Shown here in pieces: positions 1 through 6,538 of a stretch of 64,000 nucleotides of DNA. The notes beneath the pieces were generated by a model. That model worked only from the letters and a program-made list of their open reading frames with translations. It ran no database searches and had not been told where the DNA came from. The number at the start of each line of letters is the position of its first letter. Positions within the stretch are counted from its first letter, which is position 1. This DNA is from Defluviitaleaceae bacterium. GTDB taxonomy: Bacteria > Bacillota > Clostridia > Lachnospirales > WQUN01. The position numbers and the translations under genes were made by a program. The DNA is taken from assembly GCA_009780585.1 (NCBI GenBank), contig WQZS01000002.1:219222-283221 (forward strand), given 5' to 3'.

Positions 1-626
1 ACGGCGTCCGCGTGAGCGACTATATCGTGATGGAAACCGACCCGCGCCAGCATGTGGTGCTGCCGATGTTTGTGATACCGCAGTTAATGCCGCATGAGGT
101 TAACCTGCCCTTGGCGGCGGCGGGGCGTATGACGCTGCTTACGCGCTTCTCGGGCGCGGTGGAGCTTACGGGCATCTTACGGACAACCACAACGATCGAG
201 CCTATATTATTCACGTCATCCAACGCCTTCGGCCGGATCGATTTGCATTTGGAATCCCCCCTCTTCCATCCGGATTACGATTACGACGGCGGACCCTTCG
301 TATTGGCCGTCGCCATTACCGATTCGGTCTTCGCCGGAAGGAGCATGGAAACGCGCATCGTGGTCGTGGGCAGCGGCGATATTTGGTCGCCCGCCCCGCG
401 TGAGATGGTGGGCGACAATAACTTCCTGTTCGCGGCGAGCGCGCTGCGCTGGCTCACGGGCCAAGGCCCGGGCTTGTTTATCCACACCCGCACCCCGCCG
501 GGTATCAACCCGTTAATGCTCAATCAACTCCAAGCCAATATGATCGCCGGATTTTCGATGGGCTTGCTTCCTTTGGCGACGCTGGCCGTCGGTATATTCA
601 TATGGTACAGGAGGAGGCACAGCTAG
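1..626 (+). CDS. GldG-family ABC transporter accessory protein, C-terminal part (gene cut by window edge)
   Basis: Only the 3' part of the gene is present. The frame is open to the left edge, so the GTG at 12 is probably an internal codon. The visible part is an extracytoplasmic domain ending in a hydrophobic helix (about the last 25 residues) followed by a basic tail WYRRRHS, so the protein is anchored at its C-terminus. The stretch GDNNFLFAASALRWLTG resembles the end of GldG/ABC-aux proteins, which accompany ABC-2 type ATPases and permeases. The next gene encodes DUF4340, the usual companion of this family, and its GTG overlaps this stop codon by one base. The ATPase and permease would lie to the left, outside the window. 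The family call rests mainly on this pairing and on topology. Confidence 0.6.
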   Translation, partial: GVRVSDYIVMETDPRQHVVLPMFVIPQLMPHEVNLPLAAAGRMTLLTRFSGAVELTGILRTTTTIEPILFTSSNAFGRIDLHLESPLFHPDYDYDGGPFVLAVAITDSVFAGRSMETRIVVVGSGDIWSPAPREMVGDNNFLFAASALRWLTGQGPGLFIHTRTPPGINPLMLNQLQANMIAGFSMGLLPLATLAVGIFIWYRRRHS

Positions 627-2116
627 TGAGCAGGAACGCGCGGCAAATCCTTTCGCTGCTTGTGGCGGCGTTGGTCATCGGGGCGATGGCGGCGGCGTAT
701 ATATGGAGTACCCGACGGGCGGACATGTCCGACCCTGAGGACGCGGCGCACCCAAACGGTGACGCGTCCCCCACTACGTATACACTTTCCGACCGCGCCC
801 AAACGGAGGTTTCACGGATATCCGTACGGCACGGGGACGGGGTCGCAAGGCTCTTTTTGCCGGGGGAAGCGGTGGGGGATCGGTTCATATGGTATATGGC
901 CGACCACCCCGAATATATACTGGATAATTGGAGCGTGCAAAACCTGCTGCGCCCCGCTTTCACGCTGACCGCGCACGAACGGGCCCACGAGGATACGCAC
1001 GGCATGGATTTAACGGAATTCGGCCTGGACCCGCCGCAGGCTGTTTTTACCGCGCACTATACGAACGGCGGGACGGCTTCCATTTATTTGGGGAACGAAA
1101 CCCCCGACAGGCAACGTTTCTTCGTTATGGTAAGCGGCGACCCGGCTATGTATTTATTACCGCGCTTTACGGTGTCTTGGATGCTTTCCGAAGCGGAAGA
1201 CCTCCTTTGCCGCGCCTTTCCGCCGCTCCATACGGACAGCCTCACCCTGTTCTATTTAGCGCAGCGCGGGCGCGATACGCTGGAAATCACAAGGACCGAC
1301 GACCCCGAACTGTTGGCGACCCTGCCCGACATGGGCTTTGCCCCGGCCGTCGCGTTGCAACCCCCCGCCCTCGCGGGGCGCACCGCGGATACATTTAACC
1401 TTAACCGAATGGTGCTGGAGGATTTCTTCGCGGGATTCCGCTTGGGGGATGTGGCGGATATAGCGCCCGATGACCTGGCTCCGTTCGGCCTGGATGACCC
1501 CTATATCGACTTCCGGTTTGAAACGGACGACGGGTTCGTACACCTTCGCTTCGGCGATACCCTATCGCGGGAAATCGACGGGCAAAACGTACCCCATATT
1601 TACGTCATGCACAACGACCGCCCGCACGTATTTATGGCGGAGCTTAGCGCGGTTAATCCGATCATCGATCTTAACGTGATGCACTTCATCACGCGTTTTA
1701 TCGCGCTCGTCAACATCCTGGACGTGGAGCGTATCGGCGTGGCGCACGGTACGGTACCCGAACGTAACCTTAACATGGTGATCAACCATGATTTTTCACA
1801 GGGTAACAACGATATCTTCCCCACGATCAACGGCGTTTCCGTCGAAGCCGCGTCCTTCCGCACGCTGTACAGGCTTTTGATTTCCATCGGCGCGGACTCC
1901 CCGCTGGACCCGTCGCCGCCGCAGGGTACACCCGCGTTCACCGTTACGTTCTATCTGCTTGACGGCACGCAAACGAAAATCGACTTTTACGATTTCGACG
2001 GGAACTTCTATACCTTTTCGCTGGATGGAGACTATGTATGGGCGGTTACGAACCGGCGCGGGGTTGAAGCGTTCTTTGCCGAAACGGAAAGGCTGCTTAC
2101 GTCCCCGCAGGGTTAA
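626..2116 (+). CDS. DUF4340 domain-containing membrane-anchored protein
   Basis: The protein has 496 residues from a GTG at 626, chosen because AGGAGG (609-614) sits 11 bases upstream and the GTG overlaps the TAG of the previous gene, which implies translational coupling. An upstream ATG at 602 lacks such a site. Residues about 7-27 form an N-terminal membrane helix, and the rest should be extracytoplasmic. The repeated pattern of 'L..FGLDPP / LAPFGLDDP' followed by a beta-rich '..HLRFGDTL..' segment is typical of DUF4340, which occurs two or more times per protein. DUF4340 proteins are found with GldG-like ABC-2 transporter accessory proteins, and their biochemical role is unknown. The gene ends convergently with the histidine kinase gene, the two stops overlapping by 4 bases. 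Confidence 0.75.
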   Translation: MSRNARQILSLLVAALVIGAMAAAYIWSTRRADMSDPEDAAHPNGDASPTTYTLSDRAQTEVSRISVRHGDGVARLFLPGEAVGDRFIWYMADHPEYILDNWSVQNLLRPAFTLTAHERAHEDTHGMDLTEFGLDPPQAVFTAHYTNGGTASIYLGNETPDRQRFFVMVSGDPAMYLLPRFTVSWMLSEAEDLLCRAFPPLHTDSLTLFYLAQRGRDTLEITRTDDPELLATLPDMGFAPAVALQPPALAGRTADTFNLNRMVLEDFFAGFRLGDVADIAPDDLAPFGLDDPYIDFRFETDDGFVHLRFGDTLSREIDGQNVPHIYVMHNDRPHVFMAELSAVNPIIDLNVMHFITRFIALVNILDVERIGVAHGTVPERNLNMVINHDFSQGNNDIFPTINGVSVEAASFRTLYRLLISIGADSPLDPSPPQGTPAFTVTFYLLDGTQTKIDFYDFDGNFYTFSLDGDYVWAVTNRRGVEAFFAETERLLTSPQG

Positions 2117-4146
2117 CCCACGTCCGCGGCAATCCTTTCGTATGCTTCGTTAAAATGTTTTTCCAAATTGGGTAAGGCGTCGCTTTTCGGGGTTGCGCCT
2201 TTTTTTACGGTGGATTCGATTTCGTAAGCGGCTTTGGTCAGGGCCTTTTCACTTAACAATACGGCAATGCCCTTAAGGGTATGGGCGATGTACAGGGCTT
2301 CCTTCATATCGTTGCGTTCCAACGCCGCTTTTAGCTTGGGGAGAGTATCCCGATGGGATTCGATAAAATCGGCGCGGATTTCCGTTTGTATCTCCGGCGA
2401 GGTATAGAACTCGTTTAATTCGTCGCCCGGCGATTCGTCCTCGAACGGTTCAAAATCGGGCTGCGCTTGGGTGTCTTTTTCCGTCCCTTTATTCCTGATA
2501 AATTTGTCCAATATTTCATTTAAGCGTACGGTCGATATCGGTTTGGAAAGGAAGGCGTCGAAGCCGCTGTTTATAAATTCCTCGGCCTGCCCCACCAGCG
2601 CGTTCGCCGTCAACGCCACGATCGGTTTCGTATACCCCATTTCGCGCAATTGCGCGGTCGTTTCCATGCCGCTCAAACCCGGCATGTGGTGGTCCATGAA
2701 GATGATGTCGTATTCGCGGTTGTCCTTGACGCGCGCGATACATTCCTTCCCGCTTGTACAGGCGTCGATCATAAGGCCGTACAGGTTTAACAAACCCTTC
2801 GCCACGAAAATATTGGTCGGCACGTCGTCCACCACCAGCACTTTGCCGTGGGGCAGCGGCTCCGGTATGAATTGCAAACGCGTATCGGTCATGCGCACGT
2901 CGTCGTTGAGCTTGCGCAGGTTTTGCGCGGCTTTTTTACCCAACAGTTCCTTACCCACGGCCCCCTGCGGGATCAACAGCGAAATCGTGGTACCCCGATC
3001 CGGCTCGCTCTCCACCTCGAATACGGCGTTCATCATTTGCAACAGATTAAACGCGATGGACATACCCAAGCCCGTACCCTTTACGATCTGCGCCTCTTTT
3101 TCGTGGAAGCGGGTGTATTCCTCGAATAGCGCGTCCTTCTGCTCCTTGGTCATACCGCGGCCCGTATCGCGTATGGTAATCAGCAGGTTAATCGCGTCGG
3201 GCTCGTTATATTCGGACGCCAGCGCGTACATGGAAAATGAAACCGTCCCCTTGACGGTATATTTAAACGCGTTGGAAATGAAATTGTTCAATATCTGCTT
3301 GATACGCAACTCATCGCCCACCAATACGGCGGGGATGTTTTCGTCCACGCGGACGTTGAACTCGATTTCCTTTTCCTCGCGGTACACGCGGTTAAGCTGG
3401 GTTACGTCGCTTACCAGGCCGGCGACTTCGTACGGGCCGTTGTTCAGCTCCATTCTGCCCGCTTCAATTTTGGACAGGTCCAATATATCGTTGACGATGC
3501 TCAAAAGCGTATTGCCCGAAGCGTAGATATTGTTAAAAGCCAGCTCCTGCTCCGCCGAAAGGCCGCCGCTTTGGAGCTGGATTTCCGCAATGCCCAGCAC
3601 CGCCGATATGGGGGTGCGTATCTCATGGCTCATACGCGCGAGGAAACGGCTCTTGGCCTCCGAATTCTCCTTTTCACTCAATACGTCGGTCACGGCGGAC
3701 ACGTCGTTAATGTACGCGGCGATGATATCCTCCGAAAGGAAGCCGCAGCGCACGAAAGTGATTTCCACATGGGCAAGCCGCGCGTAACGGTTCACCAGCC
3801 CCCATTCGAAGCGGGTATAACCGTTTTGCATCGCTTCGTCGAAGTACCACTTCATTTCCTCGCCTTTGTGCGCGGTGAATATCTCGGCAAACCGATCGAT
3901 ACCCTCCTGTACGTCCGCCAAACCGAAGAACCCCAACGCCGCCCGGTTGCAATCAATGGCTTTAAAATCCTTACCAACCAAAAAACAGGCGATGGGCGCA
4001 ACATCCACGATCAGCTTGTTGCGTTCCTCCATTGCCCGTATGACCCCGTTTTCGGTTGATAAAGCGGAAACCTTTTTATGATATGTATAAACGACCGCCG
4101 CCAACGCAAACAACAACGCCGCCGCCGCCAACGCGAAGACCCACAT
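2113..4146 (-). CDS. Hybrid sensor histidine kinase (TM-PAS-HisKA-HATPase-REC-Hpt)
   Basis: The protein has 677 residues from the ATG at 4146; a TTG one codon upstream is also open, and AAGGAAAG lies at a proper distance. Order of parts: a single membrane helix (3-22), a PAS-like sensor region (about 45-160), a HisKA dimerisation domain with the phospho-acceptor histidine in SHEIRTP (about residue 174), a HATPase domain with DTGRGM and GTGLGMSIA, a receiver domain with VVDD and the phospho-acceptor Asp in FMDHHMPG, and a C-terminal Hpt domain with HTLKG. A complete internal His-Asp-His relay is therefore encoded in one chain. No extracellular sensor loop is visible, so the signal is probably cytoplasmic or in the membrane. 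No separate output regulator is adjacent, so the downstream target is unknown. Confidence 0.93.
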   Translation of the reverse strand: MWVFALAAAALLFALAAVVYTYHKKVSALSTENGVIRAMEERNKLIVDVAPIACFLVGKDFKAIDCNRAALGFFGLADVQEGIDRFAEIFTAHKGEEMKWYFDEAMQNGYTRFEWGLVNRYARLAHVEITFVRCGFLSEDIIAAYINDVSAVTDVLSEKENSEAKSRFLARMSHEIRTPISAVLGIAEIQLQSGGLSAEQELAFNNIYASGNTLLSIVNDILDLSKIEAGRMELNNGPYEVAGLVSDVTQLNRVYREEKEIEFNVRVDENIPAVLVGDELRIKQILNNFISNAFKYTVKGTVSFSMYALASEYNEPDAINLLITIRDTGRGMTKEQKDALFEEYTRFHEKEAQIVKGTGLGMSIAFNLLQMMNAVFEVESEPDRGTTISLLIPQGAVGKELLGKKAAQNLRKLNDDVRMTDTRLQFIPEPLPHGKVLVVDDVPTNIFVAKGLLNLYGLMIDACTSGKECIARVKDNREYDIIFMDHHMPGLSGMETTAQLREMGYTKPIVALTANALVGQAEEFINSGFDAFLSKPISTVRLNEILDKFIRNKGTEKDTQAQPDFEPFEDESPGDELNEFYTSPEIQTEIRADFIESHRDTLPKLKAALERNDMKEALYIAHTLKGIAVLLSEKALTKAAYEIESTVKKGATPKSDALPNLEKHFNEAYERIAADVG

Positions 4147-4266
4147 CAAGGGCTTTCCTTACGAAGAGACAAGGCTTGTGGGTTAATCGCGGCCAACTCC
4201 TCCCGATGTTATGTATATCGATGATGTGAATATTATATACATTTGCGCACAAAATGAAAATCACCG

Positions 4267-4866
4267 CTATACCTTCGAATGGAATTTGCCCCGCGTAAAC
4301 TTGATCCCAAGCGGTTTGCGCCGCAAATAAGCCTTAATGACGCCGCGCGCCTCCTCGGCGGTTTCGACGGTGAAGATTAAACGCCCGTGCGTAATACCCG
4401 ACCCTTCGATATCCGCCATTTTATCCGCCATAAAGACCGGCACGGAATTATACAGCTCCGCACCACAACATGGGAACCGCGCGTTCGTCCTATCGGTCAG
4501 CGTATAAAAATCATCCCCGCCCCGCGCAAGGGGACTCCCCAATACCATCAAGGGAATCCTTCCGTAAATAACCGCTTCGGTGGGGATGGTTTTTTGAATA
4601 TCACGTATCTGCGCCAAGTTAAGCTCGGGGTGAAGCGTCGCGCGCCCGACACCCAACAACCGAAGCGCTTCCAACGTCGTAGAATTAAAACAATGCACGG
4701 AAAAGTCCGTCACGCACCCGGGTGTGATTTCACCAAGCGAACGGGCATAATCACACCCGGGTACAATTTCGCTTAATGAACGGTTATGATTTTTCATAAC
4801 TTTAATTTTATATTCGGCGCAAACCCGGGTTTGTTCTTCCGTTAGGCATGTTGCAATAAATTCCAT
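4267..4866 (-). CDS. U32 peptidase-like C-terminal fragment (split gene)
   Basis: The roughly 199 residues match the C-terminal repeat domain of long U32 family proteins: CFNSTTLEALRLLG, a TLHPEL segment, EAVIYGRIPLMV, and a late CCGAELYNS.PVFMADKM block. The ORF opens at 4902, but its first 12 residues are a translation of the AT-rich repeat that separates it from the N-terminal part, so the ATG at 4866 is preferred. Near the start a 13-residue unit (RSLSEIVPGCDYA / RSLGEITPGCVTD) is duplicated in tandem. In intact long U32 proteins this domain follows the peptidase domain in the same chain. Here about 150 intervening bases contain stops and repeats and a middle region seems missing. It is either a separately translated domain or the remains of a decayed gene. 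Confidence 0.6.
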   Translation of the reverse strand: MEFIATCLTEEQTRVCAEYKIKVMKNHNRSLSEIVPGCDYARSLGEITPGCVTDFSVHCFNSTTLEALRLLGVGRATLHPELNLAQIRDIQKTIPTEAVIYGRIPLMVLGSPLARGGDDFYTLTDRTNARFPCCGAELYNSVPVFMADKMADIEGSGITHGRLIFTVETAEEARGVIKAYLRRKPLGIKFTRGKFHSKV

Positions 4867-5012
4867 AGGTTCCCGCCTTTTTATTCCGAATTCTGTATTC
4901 ATTATTCTGAATTTTGTATCCTTTATTCTTTATTCAAATTCCATATTATATTTTTCCAAATTCCGCACTATCCTTTTCCGAATCCCGCATTATCCTTTTC
5001 TAAAATTCCGTA
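4867..5012. repeat. AT-rich short interspersed repeats between the two U32 gene parts
   Basis: The spacer is built of degenerate units in which words such as ATTCCG, GAATTC and ATTATCCTTTTC recur at roughly 20-25 base steps. The same ATTCCGAATTCCGAAT-type wording appears inside the addA gene (53388-53560). The repeat starts immediately after the stop codon of the upstream U32 part. Confidence 0.6.
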
Positions 5013-6110
5013 TTATCCTTTGTAAGGGTTTTTCAACGTCTTCATGTACATGTCATTTTTATTTCCGGTGTAATAACCGTCGGTATAGCCGCCGCGGTTA
5101 AAGACGTTAAGGAGCCGTTCCTTTTCCTTTGCCGTAGGGGTTTTGCCGTCAAGGGCGGCGCGGTAGGCTTTGACGGTCGCGCTTACGTAGTCTTCACCCT
5201 TCATACGGCCTTCGATTTTCAACGAAACGATACCCATTTCGATAAGCTCTTTTACATAATCAATCAAGCATAAATCCTTCAAACTAAGCAGGGGCGCGAA
5301 CTTAACGTCCCGCTCTTTTCCGTCCCGGCCCGCTCCCCGTTTTGTTCCACGTTCTACCCCCCGGCCCGCTCCCCGCTCTGTTCCACGTTCCACTCCCCGG
5401 CCCGCTCCCCGTTCTGTTCCACGTTCCACTCCCCGGCCCGCTCCACGTTCTGTTCCACGTTCCACTCCCCGACCCGTTCCCCGCGCTTGCGCCGCGCCCT
5501 CCATGCGGTACGGTAATCGGCAGGGCTGAGCGCACTTGCCGCGGTTCGCGCTGCGCCCCCCGATGAAGCTCGACATCAAACATTGACCGGAATACGACGC
5601 ACACAACGCCCCGTGTACGAAGACCTCCAGCCCTATATTTACATTGCGGGCGATTTCTTGTAATTGCGCGCGTGATAATTCCCGCGCCATTACGACGCGG
5701 GAGAAGCCCAAGTGTTCCAAAACATTCACATCATCCGCCGTCTTCGCCGTCATTTGCGTGCTGGCGTGGAGTTCGGCATTGGGAAAATTCCGTTTAATCA
5801 TTTGCGATAACCCGATGTCCTGTACAATAAAAGCGGCCGCACCCAATTCATAGGCGCAGCCGACCAATTCAACGGCTTCTTTTAATTCGCGGTCGGTCAT
5901 TAATATGTTGACCGCAAGATACACCTTTATACCGTACGCCGAAGTATACTCAATCGCCTGCGCCAATTCGCCGTCGTGGAAATTTTTCGCGTACGCTCGC
6001 GCGGAGAATTTACCAGCGCCCAGATACACAGCGTCCGCACCCGCTTGTACGGCGGCTTTGAGGGTTTGTATGCTTCCGGCGGGAGCCAGGAGTTCGGGTT
6101 TTGACATCAT
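5013..6110 (-). CDS. U32 family peptidase, N-terminal catalytic part with an arginine-glycine tandem-repeat insertion
   Basis: The protein has 365 residues from one of two adjacent ATGs (6110 or 6107), after an extended -10-like TGCTATACT. The first 205 residues are a well-conserved U32 domain: KPELLAPAGS, ADAVYLGAG.FSARA, ELHASTQMT, and the signature VFVHGALCASYSGQC followed by GKCAQPCRLPY. The domain resumes with LLSLKDLCLIDYVKELIEMG and SLKIEGRMKG. Between them lies an insertion of about 50 residues made of four 12-residue units of the form RGVERGTERGAG, encoded by 36-bp tandem repeats. U32 proteins act as peptidases or, in several members, as prephenate-dependent RNA hydroxylation factors. 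The chain stops where longer homologues continue, and the missing C-terminal domain lies downstream at 4267-4866. Confidence 0.8.
   Translation of the reverse strand: MMSKPELLAPAGSIQTLKAAVQAGADAVYLGAGKFSARAYAKNFHDGELAQAIEYTSAYGIKVYLAVNILMTDRELKEAVELVGCAYELGAAAFIVQDIGLSQMIKRNFPNAELHASTQMTAKTADDVNVLEHLGFSRVVMARELSRAQLQEIARNVNIGLEVFVHGALCASYSGQCLMSSFIGGRSANRGKCAQPCRLPYRMEGAAQARGTGRGVERGTERGAGRGVERGTERGAGRGVERGTERGAGRGVERGTKRGAGRDGKERDVKFAPLLSLKDLCLIDYVKELIEMGIVSLKIEGRMKGEDYVSATVKAYRAALDGKTPTAKEKERLLNVFNRGGYTDGYYTGNKNDMYMKTLKNPYKG
5328..5490. repeat. 36-bp tandem repeat inside the U32 gene
   Basis: About four copies of a 36-bp unit with recurring words GTTCCACGTTCCAC and CCCCGGCCCGCTCCCC run head to tail without spacers. 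The length is a multiple of three and every copy is in frame, giving RGVERGTERGAG-type residues. One copy carries variants (TKRGAG), so the array is old enough to have diverged. Confidence 0.85.
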
Positions 6111-6142
6111 AGGGTTAGTATAGCATGATTCACTTGCTATAT

Positions 6143-6191
6143 AAAAACCCTGCGCAAAAGCATTGGAACAATGCTCCCGCACAGGGTTTTC
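6143..6191 (-). terminator. Rho-independent terminator of the candidate ncRNA
   Basis: On the minus strand the arms AAAACCCTG and CAGGGTTTT enclose further pairing GCATTG/CAATGC around a UUC loop, and are followed by UUUUUAUA. It would end leftward transcription just before the U32 gene, whose own promoter-like TGCTATACT lies next to the start codon. Confidence 0.75.
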
Positions 6192-6454
6192 ACCCGCCTC
6201 CCGACGTTACCAGGGAGGCGTTCATATTTATTTTGCTTTTTTTCGTTTTTTTGCTATGTCGTAGAAAAGGTCAGGCGGATATCCATTACATGCATACCTG
6301 TGACTCGGCTGCGCAGCCTTTATGAGTCGGTTGTAAGCCTTGGCGAAGTTAAATCGGGATCGTGGGCATCAGGGACTGTTGGAAGCAGGGACGGAGCTAC
6401 CGTTTGTCATCAAGGGAGTATAGATGCCGTCCGTCAAGAAGATGACCTCGGCTT
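6143..6454 (-). ncRNA. Candidate structured non-coding RNA of about 310 nt
   Basis: A minus-strand transcription unit is defined by a perfect sigma-A promoter (6461-6488) and a strong terminator (6143-6191), with no ORF of note between them. Visible structures include GACUC/GAGUC enclosing a GGCU-GCGC-AGCC hairpin, a GACGGA/UCCGUC stem around a CAUC/GAUG hairpin, an AGGUCA/UGACCU pairing of the 5' part with a distal segment, and a GCCUCCC/GGGAGGC hairpin. GGCAUC near the 5' end could alternatively pair with a downstream GAUGCC, which would cross the GACGGA/UCCGUC stem. I looked for the signatures of tmRNA, RNase P RNA, SRP RNA and common riboswitches and did not find them. A 6S-like role remains possible because of the strong promoter and rod-like end pairing, but the class is unassigned. 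Confidence 0.55.
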
Positions 6455-6460
6455 AGGTTT

Positions 6461-6488
6461 ATTATACCAAGTACGAACACAATGTCAA
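6461..6488 (-). promoter_or_regulatory. Consensus sigma-A promoter with extended -10
   Basis: Read on the minus strand: TTGACA, 16 bases, TATAAT, with TGG directly before the -10 (extended -10). All twelve hexamer bases match consensus, the best promoter I see in the window. It drives leftward transcription into the candidate ncRNA. Confidence 0.85.
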
Positions 6489-6538
6489 CACCTTATGAAG
6501 TAAATTATATACATGATTAAACATTTCGAATTAAGCGA

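Noticed and set aside
2471..3526. Open frame of 351 codons on the plus strand
   Set aside because: It is antisense to the histidine kinase, with no ribosome binding site and no recognisable domain; long antisense frames are common in GC-rich genes.
5328..5490. Regular 36-bp repeats that could suggest a CRISPR array
   Set aside because: The copies are head to tail without unique spacers, all in frame, and lie inside a conserved coding sequence.
6143..6454. Assignment of the first candidate ncRNA as tmRNA, RNase P RNA, SRP RNA or a known riboswitch
   Set aside because: No tRNA-like ends, no GAGGAAAGUCC, no SRP GGAA-loop context and no T-box, SAM, FMN, cobalamin or lysine signature was found; a 6S identity could not be shown by eye.
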